Origin: a virus | Length of the DNA: 37,615 nucleotides | Direction: 5' to 3' (one strand) | Virus record (IMG/VR): IMGVR_UViG_3300008107_006555 | Span: 1 to 37,615 of that record | In this document: positions 17,444 to 25,492 of the stretch, one piece after another | Layout: the number at the start of each line of letters is the position of its first letter | How positions within the stretch are numbered: the stretch's first letter is position 1 | Notes under the pieces: generated by a model | Told to the model about the DNA's origin: nothing | The model's input: only the letters and a program-made list of their open reading frames with translations | Database searches by the model: none | Translations under genes and position numbers: made by a program

Positions 17444-18100
17444 TTATTTTTTAATTAAGAAACAAATTTCAGATTCATTACCTTTATGCATGTTACATGA
17501 TGCAATATTATCTTCTAAATATTTACATTCTTCTGGTGTCATGAACATACTTTCCATTTTACCGGTTTCAATAAATTCATATAACATATCCAATGTTCTG
17601 GTATCATTATCAGATAATCGAAATTCAGATGGTTGAAACGGATGTTTAGGATGTGATGTATGCAAATCTTCAATAACGAATATTCCGCCTGATTTTAAAT
17701 GTTTAAATAAACAGGCTAATGATATTTGTTGATGATGCATAAAATGACTGCCATCTTCAATAATAATATCAGCTAAACCTATTTTATTAAATACATTATC
17801 TAACTGTATACGCTCACCTTGATCAGCAATATGTATATTTAAACGTTCGTCTGCCATATGTGTATGATCAACAATATCAATTCCATGAATCTCCGAATTA
17901 ATAAAATAATCTCTCCAAAGAAGTAATGATGCACCTTCATATGGTCGAGCTGGGTGTCTTAATATTCCGATTTCAGCAACAACTAATTTTTCATCTTTGA
18001 TTTTATCAAAATATTGATGATAAAATTCAGTATAATTATGATCTGACTTTCTTTTGTCAGTTTCATAAAAATTTGCAATTTGTTCTAAATTTCTTTCCAC
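17444..18100 (-). CDS. SAM-dependent methyltransferase, sugar O-methyltransferase type
   Basis: A 218-residue protein. FYETDKRKSDHNYTEFYHQY at 11-30, then VAEIGILRHPARPYEGASL (41-59), HGIDIVD, and IIIEDGSHFMHHQQ with IFVIEDLHTS fit the group of sugar O-methyltransferases related to macrolide MycE and similar enzymes that start with a Y-x-TDK motif. It presumably methylates a hexose while the sugar is on a nucleotide or glycan. It begins directly at the stop of the GT2 gene upstream (one-base overlap). The second methyltransferase of this block is at 12594. Confidence 0.75.
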   Translation of the reverse strand: MERNLEQIANFYETDKRKSDHNYTEFYHQYFDKIKDEKLVVAEIGILRHPARPYEGASLLLWRDYFINSEIHGIDIVDHTHMADERLNIHIADQGERIQLDNVFNKIGLADIIIEDGSHFMHHQQISLACLFKHLKSGGIFVIEDLHTSHPKHPFQPSEFRLSDNDTRTLDMLYEFIETGKMESMFMTPEECKYLEDNIASCNMHKGNESEICFLIKK

Positions 18101-18951
18101 TATTCTATTCCTTTAATTGTTCCGAATTCATCAAATACAGGCATCCCGCCCCATTTGTTATAGAATTTCGTTTGGTTTACTGTTTCTGCTGTTTTTTGTC
18201 GGATATCTGTTTGTCCATTATTTTCTTCTAAACGATGCGAACCTCTTGCTCCAAAATGCCATACTAATGATTTAGTTGTTAATACAAAATGATATCCTGC
18301 ATTCCGCATTCGTAAAAATAAATCCATATCTTCCCAAGAAGCTGGTGCAAACTGAGGATCGTTGCCGCCGATATGATCCCAATCTTTCTTTTTAATTAAT
18401 CCAGACACACCTTCGGTTTTTGGTATTTTAATATTATTAGTTTTAGTAAATTCTTTTGCCCATTCTTCAAATGCATTTGCGTCAAAATCATCATGATATG
18501 CACCAAATGCATCTTTCGGAACAATAATTGTTCCTGGACGAGATTGTCCATTACCAAACATATCTGGTTCCATTCTATAACTAAATACCCAAGTTGGAGC
18601 TTGATACTTTTCATGTTCTTGTAAACATTCAATATCCCAATTTTCAGATACATAAAAATCCGAATGAAGGAACATGATATATTCTGTTTCAACATGATCA
18701 GCACAAACATTCATTCCGCCGCCAATACCTCGAACTTCAATATTTTCAGGTTCAACAAGTAAAGTTAAATTATATTTATCTCGATTTTCAAATAACCATT
18801 CATTAGTTCCATCAGTACAATTTTCAGCGTGAATAATAAATGGGGCATCTTTAAAATAACTATTCTTTCTAACTGATCGAATTGCTAATTTAAGATATGG
18901 TAAATTGTTATATGTGGATATACAAAATGTTATCGGACTAGAGTGTATCAT
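18100..18951 (-). CDS. Family 2 glycosyltransferase
   Basis: A GT-A protein of 283 residues if started at ATG 18951 (MIHSSPITFCISTYNN); a longer frame to 19032 begins at TTG and would overlap the upstream gene by 95 bases, so I prefer 18951. Motifs: FCISTYNNLPYL at the N-terminus, HAENCTDGTNEW, the metal site FLHSDFYVSENWD, and ASWEDMDLFLRMRNAGY as the catalytic ED region. It fits GT2 fully and probably adds one sugar of the phage glycan. Confidence 0.85.
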   Translation of the reverse strand: MIHSSPITFCISTYNNLPYLKLAIRSVRKNSYFKDAPFIIHAENCTDGTNEWLFENRDKYNLTLLVEPENIEVRGIGGGMNVCADHVETEYIMFLHSDFYVSENWDIECLQEHEKYQAPTWVFSYRMEPDMFGNGQSRPGTIIVPKDAFGAYHDDFDANAFEEWAKEFTKTNNIKIPKTEGVSGLIKKKDWDHIGGNDPQFAPASWEDMDLFLRMRNAGYHFVLTTKSLVWHFGARGSHRLEENNGQTDIRQKTAETVNQTKFYNKWGGMPVFDEFGTIKGIE

Positions 18952-19567
18952 AATATGCGTTTTGTTTTTCCTGTCGGTCAATTGTTTTTGGATGATATAA
19001 TGCCCATTCTTCCTCCATTGGCAAGTAAGCAAATTGTTTATGCCCTTCTAATCGTTCATGAACTTTATTTTTCCATTTTATTTCTGGAAGATTTTTATAG
19101 ATTCTAGTTTGAAAATCAGGCCAATTAACCCATCCATTTTCATTCACATTCCATCTCCAGTTTTGAATATGTTTATCCGTTAAACCATCTACAGTATTAA
19201 TTCTTGGAACAGCATATAATTCAACAGCTGAGTTATGTTCTAAGATTGTAGGAAGATTTTGAATTAAATATTCTGAAGGGATTTCATCTGCATCAATCTG
19301 GAAAATATATTCTCCTTTACATGATTGAGTTAACATATTTTTCCAATCAGAAAAATGTCCATTAAATAAATCTTCAACTAAAGTAATTTTGTTATTAGAA
19401 CTTAATTTGTGTAAGTATCCTAATAATTCAGATGTTGGTTCATTTTTAGTCATATCGACTAAAACTACTATCTCATCTTGTGGTCTTTTATTCTTTAATA
19501 AGAATATAATGAGTCGTTGTATTTCAACAAATTCATTACAGACTGTTACAGCATAACTTATTTTCAT
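18938..19567 (-). CDS. Family 2 glycosyltransferase, WaaE/KdtX-like
   Basis: A 209-residue GT-A protein. VTVCNEFVEIQRLIIFL (8-24) and EYIFQIDADEIPSEYLI (86-102) with the DADE metal site match lipopolysaccharide core beta-glucosyltransferases of the WaaE/KdtX type, as does WPDFQTRIYKN followed by KWKNKVHERLEG. The start is supported by AAAAGGTATAAC. No other lipopolysaccharide core gene is nearby, so the acceptor may differ from that of WaaE. The sequence is short but holds the whole core. Confidence 0.8.
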   Translation of the reverse strand: MKISYAVTVCNEFVEIQRLIIFLLKNKRPQDEIVVLVDMTKNEPTSELLGYLHKLSSNNKITLVEDLFNGHFSDWKNMLTQSCKGEYIFQIDADEIPSEYLIQNLPTILEHNSAVELYAVPRINTVDGLTDKHIQNWRWNVNENGWVNWPDFQTRIYKNLPEIKWKNKVHERLEGHKQFAYLPMEEEWALYHPKTIDRQEKQNAYYDTL

Positions 19568-19568
19568 G

Positions 19569-20825
19569 TTATACCTTTTGTAATTTAGGTAGTTCTACTT
19601 TTTTAAGTTGAGGTAATTTTAACTCAACTGGTCTTGGTAATTTATCTAATGCTAAATCTATATCAGTTAATACTGTTTTATATACTTCAGCAACAGCTGT
19701 TTCATTAAATGTTGTATTTACAAAATATCGTTGGCGTTTTGCTAATTCTTGCCATTTTTTATAATTTTTACGAACTTCTTTTAATAAATTAGATGCATAA
19801 CCATAATCGGGTGTAAACCACTTTGCTCCGCCAATTAAAAATTCATTTTGTGCACTAGGATGAATTTCAGTTAATCCGCCTAATACTTCAGCAATAAAAT
19901 CTTTTTTAAGAAAATCTGCTTGTCCGGAATAATGAGGAGCAATAATTGGTTTTGCTGTTGTTGAAAATTCTAATAGCGGACGACCAAAACCTTCTGCTTT
20001 AGTAAAAGATATCATTGCTTTTACTTTAGGATGATTATATAATAAATTCATTTCAGAATCTGTTAAATCTCCATGTACTAAATAGACATTTGGCAGTTTA
20101 TCATTAGGAAACATATCACGGATACTAAGAATTTTATTTTCAATATCAATTCTATCCATAATTGAATATGTAGCGCCACTTGATTTTAAAATTAATGCTG
20201 GCTGATCTTTTTGATTTTTAAATGTATTAAAGAAACAATGAATTACTCCAGCAATATTTTTTCTATCTTCGCCTAGGCTACCTTGCAACCAATGCCCTAC
20301 AGTTAAGAATGCAAATGTTTCTGAAATCTCATTTAAAATTTCTAATTCATTTTCACGCTTACCGTTATATATGTTACTATCATAATATTCTGGAATAACA
20401 AACATCTTTGTAGTTATTACTTTATTATGTTGTTTTGCTGTATTTTCGAATACTTCTTTAGTAAAGTTACTTGGAACAATTACAACTTGCATTGTGTTAA
20501 GTTTATCAATCCACTCTGGCGGACAAATATCTCCTTCAGTTCCTGCCGTTACACCGATATTGAATTTACCTATAGATTGAAATTCATTTGGCACTGTAAC
20601 TTGAATCCAAATATCTGGTTGCGTTTGTAATGGTAATGGAATTACTCTTGTTATTAAATCTGCAGATAATGGATATGTAAATGGAGTATGCCCCCATGGT
20701 AATGAAACTAACTTGATGTCCCATTCTGACCCGCGTTGTTTAATTAAATTATTGATAATTTCTCGAGCGTGATGTCCATATCCGGATTGAGTTGCTACTG
20801 GTGATGCTATAACTACGTTTTTCAT
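19569..20825 (-). CDS. Family 4 (GT-B) glycosyltransferase with ELPKL tail
   Basis: A 418-residue protein. VATQSGYGHHAREIINNL is the N-terminal glycine-loop region; LILKSSGATYS and VYLVHGDLT lie in the C-terminal domain; SFTKAEGFGRPLLEFSTTAK (about 273-292) is the E-x7-E donor motif of GT4. The last 25 residues, LKLPQLKKVELPKLQKV, form a repeated LPxLxKV tail that is mirrored by MELPKLRKI at the N-terminus of the transferase encoded directly upstream. The tail may be a docking element between the two enzymes. The start overlaps the upstream stop by one base. Confidence 0.85.
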   Translation of the reverse strand: MKNVVIASPVATQSGYGHHAREIINNLIKQRGSEWDIKLVSLPWGHTPFTYPLSADLITRVIPLPLQTQPDIWIQVTVPNEFQSIGKFNIGVTAGTEGDICPPEWIDKLNTMQVVIVPSNFTKEVFENTAKQHNKVITTKMFVIPEYYDSNIYNGKRENELEILNEISETFAFLTVGHWLQGSLGEDRKNIAGVIHCFFNTFKNQKDQPALILKSSGATYSIMDRIDIENKILSIRDMFPNDKLPNVYLVHGDLTDSEMNLLYNHPKVKAMISFTKAEGFGRPLLEFSTTAKPIIAPHYSGQADFLKKDFIAEVLGGLTEIHPSAQNEFLIGGAKWFTPDYGYASNLLKEVRKNYKKWQELAKRQRYFVNTTFNETAVAEVYKTVLTDIDLALDKLPRPVELKLPQLKKVELPKLQKV

Positions 20826-22315
20826 TATGCTACTATTCCTGTTTGTTTATATTTTTTTGGAGTTACTTTATTCAATGTATATGTTGGTCGTTTTTCTTTA
20901 TTAACAGAAAATAAATAATCAATCATATGAATCATTTTATTACCCATTTGTCTAGCTGTTAATCCATTTTTCAAAGCCCATTCTCGTCCTTCTAAACCGC
21001 ATGCAGCACGATTTTCTTCAGTCATATTATACCAATATGCAATTGCATCTGCTACATCTTCAAAACGAACTCTATCATCGAAAATATATGGTGTTTGTGG
21101 CGATCCTTGAAGCGATCTGTTACTCGGAAATACTGGTTTAACCCATGTTCCATGATTTTTGAATTTGCCATTATGATTAGTTGCAAATTCGCCATCGAAA
21201 CAAATCCAATTGCCGTTTTCATCTGTAAACCCACATTGATCTTGTAATCCACCGGTTACGTTATTAATAATAGGAGTTCCTGATAAAATTGCTTCAGTTG
21301 AACTAAGTCCCCAACCTTCATTTGAGCCAATATTAATTACAACATCAGATACATTGTAAACTGCATTAAGTTCCTGCGCAGACAATTTTTGTTCAGAAAA
21401 TAATACTTTATAATCAGGTGCTAATGCTTTCCAAACTGCACGTAAATCAGTTCCATTATCATCAACTGCTTGTGTATGCATTACTAATCCAATTCTTTGT
21501 CTTTGTTCTTCTGGTAACTGATCAACAAACGTTTTAAATGCTAAAATAACATCACCGGGTTGTTTTCTTCGGATATTTCTATTATTCCAAAATACCATGA
21601 AATCAATTCCATTATTAGTTTTAAATGCAGCATACATTTTTTTGTATGTTTCATCTTTTTCTGTTAATGGTTTGAAAATAGTATCATTTAAGCCATGTGG
21701 AACAAAACCTGTAATTACATCATTCCATTTTAGATCCAGCGGAGCCGAATCATGTTCGTCATAATCTACAACACCAAATCCGTTCTGTTTAAGCACTTCT
21801 CTGTGGATATTATCTGATTGCTTACTAATTCCCATGATCATATCACAACTACCGTAAAATGGTGCGTTCCACATAGGATATGGAAGATCATCCCAAATTG
21901 AATAATATACAATCGGAACATTAAATGTAGTTTTAATTTCATGTTCTAATTGATATAACCATGTCCAATATCTAGGATCAGTAAAATGGAAAATTGCATC
22001 CGGTTTTTCTTGATTTAAGATTGCAAACAAAATATTTCTATCTCCATAGCCAGACCACGGAATTAATTTCACATCTGCATCTTCGACGCCTGTTTCTTGC
22101 GCAACGTGTTGAGACATATCCATACCATTTCCGTGTTCCGGATGTTGTAGTGCTGCTCCTAGTTGTACCCAATCATAATGTTTTACAGTATTATAAATAA
22201 TTTCTTTACTAACCGTACCGATTCCTGATGGCAAACGAAAATCATCTGCTAATAGCAAAATTTTCTTTTTCTTGGGTTTAGTTGGATCGATTTTTCGTAA
22301 TTTTGGTAATTCCAT
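20825..22315 (-). CDS. Family 4 (GT-B) glycosyltransferase, first gene of the glycan block
   Basis: A 496-residue protein. The N-terminus MELPKLRKIDPTKPKKKK is a charged extension before the fold begins at ILLLADDFRLPSGIGTVSKE. FMVFWNNRNIRRKQPGDVI starts the C-terminal domain, and NIGSNEGWGLSSTEAILSG (about 331-349) is the GT4 donor motif. Its length exceeds most GT4 enzymes because of an insert-rich middle. AAGAAAGAG lies upstream of ATG, preceded by an AT-rich TATAAATATG element at 22346, so transcription of the 15.7-kb block may begin here. Confidence 0.85.
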   Translation of the reverse strand: MELPKLRKIDPTKPKKKKILLLADDFRLPSGIGTVSKEIIYNTVKHYDWVQLGAALQHPEHGNGMDMSQHVAQETGVEDADVKLIPWSGYGDRNILFAILNQEKPDAIFHFTDPRYWTWLYQLEHEIKTTFNVPIVYYSIWDDLPYPMWNAPFYGSCDMIMGISKQSDNIHREVLKQNGFGVVDYDEHDSAPLDLKWNDVITGFVPHGLNDTIFKPLTEKDETYKKMYAAFKTNNGIDFMVFWNNRNIRRKQPGDVILAFKTFVDQLPEEQRQRIGLVMHTQAVDDNGTDLRAVWKALAPDYKVLFSEQKLSAQELNAVYNVSDVVINIGSNEGWGLSSTEAILSGTPIINNVTGGLQDQCGFTDENGNWICFDGEFATNHNGKFKNHGTWVKPVFPSNRSLQGSPQTPYIFDDRVRFEDVADAIAYWYNMTEENRAACGLEGREWALKNGLTARQMGNKMIHMIDYLFSVNKEKRPTYTLNKVTPKKYKQTGIVA

Positions 22316-22345
22316 TTGTAACTCTTTCTTTTATTATAACTTTAT

Positions 22346-22355
22346 TATAAATATG
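22346..22355. promoter_or_regulatory. AT-rich TATAAATATG element before the glycan block
   Basis: The 42-base gap between the SLOG gene and the first GT gene contains TATAAATATG on the plus strand, nine of ten bases identical to the element seen in four other gaps. It is about 30 bases before the ATG at 22315. Further TTATAAT sequences lie closer to the gene on the minus strand. AT-rich background weakens the case. Confidence 0.3.
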
Positions 22356-22357
22356 TA

Positions 22358-22762
22358 TTAACCTAATATAACCACCGGTTTTTTAAGTTTATTTACATTG
22401 TTGTATGCTGTTTTTAATACTGGGTCTAATGCGTCTTCATTAGTTAAAATCATCATATAATCACAACGTTCTGCAATCAATTTCATGCGGTGATGCAATT
22501 GCGAAAAATGATATGGTTTTCCATAATATGATTCTGGCATTGCTGAATATATGTTATATCCCGAAAATGATGGATTATATTCTTCATATCGCATACCCAT
22601 TTCTAAGGCATACTTTTTAACCATGCTATTCGCGCCTTCATTGCCGCCGGCACCTACAACAATTAATTCATCGCCAAATTGTTTGTTTAAACGAAATAAT
22701 GTATCTTGAACTTTCCGTTTATTTTGCCATCCAGTATTTCCAATGATTGCTACGCGCTTCAT
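22358..22762 (-). CDS. SLOG-fold (DUF2493/YspA-like) protein
   Basis: A 134-residue protein. VAIIGNTGWQNKRKVQDTL (4-22) and VVGAGGNEGANSMVKKYALE (35-54) are the two glycine-rich ligand loops of DUF2493/YspA-type SLOG proteins (G-S/T-R...D and GGAxGADxxA-A). CDYMMILTNEDALDPVLKTA follows with the late acidic turn. SLOG domains bind nucleotides or nucleotide derivatives, including NAD- or ADP-ribose-type ligands, and occur in phage and in immunity systems. The ligand here is not known. It ends 42 bases before the glycan block. Confidence 0.7.
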   Translation of the reverse strand: MKRVAIIGNTGWQNKRKVQDTLFRLNKQFGDELIVVGAGGNEGANSMVKKYALEMGMRYEEYNPSFSGYNIYSAMPESYYGKPYHFSQLHHRMKLIAERCDYMMILTNEDALDPVLKTAYNNVNKLKKPVVILG

Positions 22763-22974
22763 GATATCTTTTCATATAAAAATTTAACACCTTTAGGCAT
22801 ATGTCCATATACCGTACGTAGCATTTGTTCTAATAACAATCTATTTTGTTTATGATTTGGTCCATCAATATTAGTACATAATGAATATTCCATTTTGCAT
22901 GTACTTGAGCCTGGATATGTAGAATGATTTTTCATCTCAAATTGATAAACATAAACATGTTCGTGTTTGTACAT
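22759..22974 (-). CDS. Small hypothetical protein
   Basis: A 71-residue protein, MYKHEHVYVYQFEMKN..., with two Cys residues, ending in GVKFLYEKIS. It overlaps the SLOG gene start by four bases (ATGA), and an AAGAAT element lies upstream of its ATG, so it is probably translated. I see no motif and no membrane segment. Function is unknown. Confidence 0.5.
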   Translation of the reverse strand: MYKHEHVYVYQFEMKNHSTYPGSSTCKMEYSLCTNIDGPNHKQNRLLLEQMLRTVYGHMPKGVKFLYEKIS

Positions 22975-22993
22975 ATTCTTATTATATAAAATT

Positions 22994-23950
22994 TTATTCG
23001 CGAATCCTATTTTCTTTAGGACAATTTACATAATCTGTTTTAAATGGGCAATACTTACAATTTTTATCACCCTTACCTGAAAATGCATGATATACTGCAT
23101 CAGCTCGTTTATTACCTTCTGCATCAAAACAATTTTCAACAAATGCATCAATTTGACGTTGTACTTTCTTTTGTGTTACGGAGCCCGCAGATGGTCGATG
23201 ATTTTGTATGCGCTTTTGTGGAAACATCGATTCTTCAATAAGTTTGCGTTTCACAATAAAGAATTCAACATCAATATTTTCTTGTGGTACTCCAAATTGT
23301 TTTGAAAAATAAGTTTTATATGCAACCAATTGGGCAGATTTCAATGAATCTGATTTTTGATATTTATTCCAACCTGAGCGTGATGTTTTGATGTCAAACA
23401 ATACAATGCGATTAGTTGCTGGATGGCGCATTACAACATCGATGAAACCATACCAATAAACTGAAGGATTCTTTTCTGATGCTTGTACACATAAATCCAA
23501 TTCGATGCCTACAAGCTCCCAACCCTTCGAAGAAAAGTATTGTGCCCGGCGTTTCTTAAACCATTCTAATATTGCAACGCCATCTTCTAGATATTCTGCT
23601 AATTGCAACGGATTAGAAAAATGTTCTCCACCCATTTCTGTTACGCACTTAACATATTCTTCACGAAGCTTGTTTTGCAATATGCTACGAAAATCTAAAT
23701 TCTCTGCTTTCTTTACAGATTCATTATACATTACCGTAAGGAAGTATTGAAATGTCTCGTGGAAGGCAGTACCAAAAGTTGTGTCAATGGATGCTTGGAA
23801 TGGAGCTAAGCCATCAATATAAGCAAGTTTCCAAGATAATGGACATCGTTCATACATTGACCATTGTGAGTAAGATATTCTTCTCGGTACCGTTTCTGGG
23901 TCTCGTAATGATAAACGGTAAATTGGTGCAATATATTGTCCTGCTTTCAT
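22994..23950 (-). CDS. PD-(D/E)XK nuclease, Cas4/RecB-like, with four-Cys iron-sulfur pattern
   Basis: About 318 residues from ATG 23950 (MKAGQYIAPIYRL). A longer GTG frame to 23983 would begin within the terminator's T-run and is not preferred. RISYSQWSMYERCPLSWKL near the N-terminus and GTAFHETFQYF supply the first Cys and the motif-I His. FIDVVMRHP and LFDIKTSRSGW hold the catalytic D and D-x-K, and SAQLVAYKTYF the helical Q-x3-Y. The C-terminal CKYCPFKTDYVNC gives three more Cys, so the protein probably binds a 4Fe-4S cluster like Cas4 and AddB. It is a DNA exonuclease likely to act in recombination or host DNA degradation. Confidence 0.85.
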   Translation of the reverse strand: MKAGQYIAPIYRLSLRDPETVPRRISYSQWSMYERCPLSWKLAYIDGLAPFQASIDTTFGTAFHETFQYFLTVMYNESVKKAENLDFRSILQNKLREEYVKCVTEMGGEHFSNPLQLAEYLEDGVAILEWFKKRRAQYFSSKGWELVGIELDLCVQASEKNPSVYWYGFIDVVMRHPATNRIVLFDIKTSRSGWNKYQKSDSLKSAQLVAYKTYFSKQFGVPQENIDVEFFIVKRKLIEESMFPQKRIQNHRPSAGSVTQKKVQRQIDAFVENCFDAEGNKRADAVYHAFSGKGDKNCKYCPFKTDYVNCPKENRIRE

Positions 23951-23983
23951 ACTATTAATATAAGAAAAATAATTCAAGAACAC

Positions 23984-24011
23984 AAAAAAAGCTCGACATT
24001 TCTGCCGAGCT
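23984..24011 (-). terminator. Rho-independent terminator after the replication block
   Basis: Read on the minus strand, AGCTCGGCA, a GAAA tetraloop and TGTCGAGCT form a nine-pair stem (one G-T pair), followed directly by seven T residues. It lies 18 bases past the stop of the gene at 24030 and before the nuclease gene. This is the only textbook intrinsic terminator I find in the window, so it should mark the end of the replication transcript. Confidence 0.9.
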
Positions 24012-24029
24012 ATATTCGTAACTTATTAT

Positions 24030-24599
24030 TTATTCTGATAAATCTTGTTGAATGAATGATAAAACTTCATCGAGTACCATTTGCCTACGATCATCCATTT
24101 CTTCATAGAACTCTTCATCCCAACAATCATCATCATCTTTGTATTTATCTAACTCATCAAAATCTGGGTGATGATATTCAACATCTCGAAATTCTTGATT
24201 AGAAGCAGCGGCGCCGACAAAATTGTATCCTTCATCTTCGAATGTAACTTGCATTACAGCATTCGGATAATGTTCGCGAAGGAAATCGGATAATTTGAAG
24301 AATAATCCTTCTGGGAAGTCCCATGCAGACGTTGCGTTGATATAAATAGATGTATCATCTCCAAACGCAATGTCATCAAAATACATCCATTTAGCACCTA
24401 CATTGGCGTTCCTCCATTGTCTTGTATCTTCTTGATCAGGATATAAATTATCCATCATGATGTTGCAACAAGCTTCAATTCGCTCACCCCATGTAATGTG
24501 TTCATTGTGTGGTAATAACCCAATCCATTCTGCAAAACGGGTACAATCAGCTTCTGATGCGAAGTTGATGTTGAAATAACTGCTAACGTGATTTGCCAT
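24030..24599 (-). CDS. Hypothetical protein, DUF1281/YubB-like
   Basis: A 189-residue acidic protein. MANHVSSYFNINFASEADCT at the start, NANVGAKWMYFDDI (about 64-77) and SAWDFPEGLFFKLSDFL match the pattern I recall for small phage/plasmid ferredoxin-fold proteins of the DUF1281 (YubB) type, which begin M(A/P)NHV and contain a GAKW motif. The C-terminal 45 residues are very acidic, with KDDDDCWDEEFYEEMDD. The function of this group is unknown. It is the last gene before the terminator. Confidence 0.6.
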   Translation of the reverse strand: MANHVSSYFNINFASEADCTRFAEWIGLLPHNEHITWGERIEACCNIMMDNLYPDQEDTRQWRNANVGAKWMYFDDIAFGDDTSIYINATSAWDFPEGLFFKLSDFLREHYPNAVMQVTFEDEGYNFVGAAASNQEFRDVEYHHPDFDELDKYKDDDDCWDEEFYEEMDDRRQMVLDEVLSFIQQDLSE

Positions 24600-24624
24600 A
24601 AACTTTTTTTTATATTATAAGTAA

Positions 24625-24828
24625 TTATTTGTTAGAATCCAATTGTTCTTTCAAATAAATGTCAATAAGATCCTTTGTCTTGGTTAAATCTTGTTCAAAG
24701 GAACCTTTATGCCGGCATCTTACAATGCGTTTAATGATGTCGAACTCATAGGTATTCAAACCCCACTCTTCTGCAAATTTGTAAAGACTATCCTTGCCTT
24801 TGTAATGTGATTGCGTATTTACGCTCAT
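24625..24828 (-). CDS. Small DUF3310-like protein
   Basis: A 67-residue protein. SHYKGKDSLYKFAEEWGL and IIKRIVRCRHKGSFEQDLTK resemble the HYK...GNxIKYixR...KG...DL-K layout of DUF3310 (SaV-like) phage proteins; I judge this by eye. AAAGGAATCAA upstream of ATG is a strong ribosome binding site. It lies directly after the clamp loader small subunit in the replication operon. The role of DUF3310 proteins is not established. Confidence 0.6.
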   Translation of the reverse strand: MSVNTQSHYKGKDSLYKFAEEWGLNTYEFDIIKRIVRCRHKGSFEQDLTKTKDLIDIYLKEQLDSNK

Positions 24829-25277
24829 TTGATTCCTTTCAACATTTTCTTTTTGTCGCCTTCGCTATATCCGTACATTGTTAAAATGCGTTCGCAACTT
24901 GTTTTATCCATTAATTCAACATAATCAGCAGCTTCGGATTTGCTTACTTGATAATGTTCAGCTATTTGAGCAACTAATTCTTTATCAAACTTATCTTCCG
25001 ATTTGCCTTTTATGTATTTTGCAAATGCTTTGTTATTTGGCAGTAATTCATGATACAATTTGTATGTCTCTTGCGGACGAAGTAATCCAATTGTATATGT
25101 TTGGAATTCGTTGATTAATTCTGTTAATTCCATTCGCATTGATAAGAATCGATTCATCATGTAAGGGCTGAATGCTTTTTGATCTACATCAGACCATTTT
25201 GACCATTCTTTCTTTTTATGAGTTACCCCATCAATAAAATCAAACATTGTAGCTGCTTTACGTTTTTCTTCGGCCAT
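24825..25277 (-). CDS. Clamp loader small subunit, T4 gp62-like
   Basis: A 150-residue protein. After a short leader, MFDFIDGVTHKKKEW, then FSPYMMNRFLSM, LLPNNKAFAKYIKGK and ELVAQIAEHYQVSKSEAADY match the layout of gp62-like proteins in T4-related phages, where PF-MVNR-LS and K-RF-KW-K occur in the same order. Together with the gp44-like ATPase it loads the sliding clamp onto DNA. Shorter than T4 gp62 (187) but within the range of marine relatives, as I recall them. It overlaps the 71-residue gene by one base. Confidence 0.8.
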   Translation of the reverse strand: MAEEKRKAATMFDFIDGVTHKKKEWSKWSDVDQKAFSPYMMNRFLSMRMELTELINEFQTYTIGLLRPQETYKLYHELLPNNKAFAKYIKGKSEDKFDKELVAQIAEHYQVSKSEAADYVELMDKTSCERILTMYGYSEGDKKKMLKGIK

Positions 25278-25492
25278 TATAAATTATATTTTTTACGATA
25301 TTGTTGTTCTAACTGTATACCCATTCCCATTTCTAATATCACTGCATTTTCTGGAATACCGATAATACGCTTTGCGTTCAGAATATCATCAATTGATTTA
25401 TTGCGAAATGACTTTATTTTACATTTTGCATTGCTACGAGTTGATGTTTTAAACACAATTGTAACTAAATCTTTGTGATATGCTTCTGCCAT
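25277..25492 (-). CDS. Small hypothetical protein between clamp loader genes
   Basis: A 71-residue protein placed between the large and small clamp loader genes with one-base overlaps on both sides. The sequence MAEAYHKDLVTIVFKTSTRS is followed by basic KCKIKSFRNKS and an acidic-hydrophobic segment, IPENAVILEMGMGIQLEQQY. I do not recognise it. Tight coupling suggests a replication accessory role. It is too short to be a RegA-type repressor (about 120 residues). Confidence 0.6.
   Translation of the reverse strand: MAEAYHKDLVTIVFKTSTRSNAKCKIKSFRNKSIDDILNAKRIIGIPENAVILEMGMGIQLEQQYRKKYNL

Noticed and set aside
18951-19032. Extended N-terminus of the GT2 gene beginning at TTG 19032
   Set aside because: It would overlap the upstream transferase by 95 bases, and the GT2 fold begins shortly after ATG 18951.
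23951-23983. GTG start for the PD-(D/E)XK nuclease at 23983
   Set aside because: It lies next to the T-run of the terminator hairpin and has no ribosome binding site; ATG 23950 is closer to where the fold begins.
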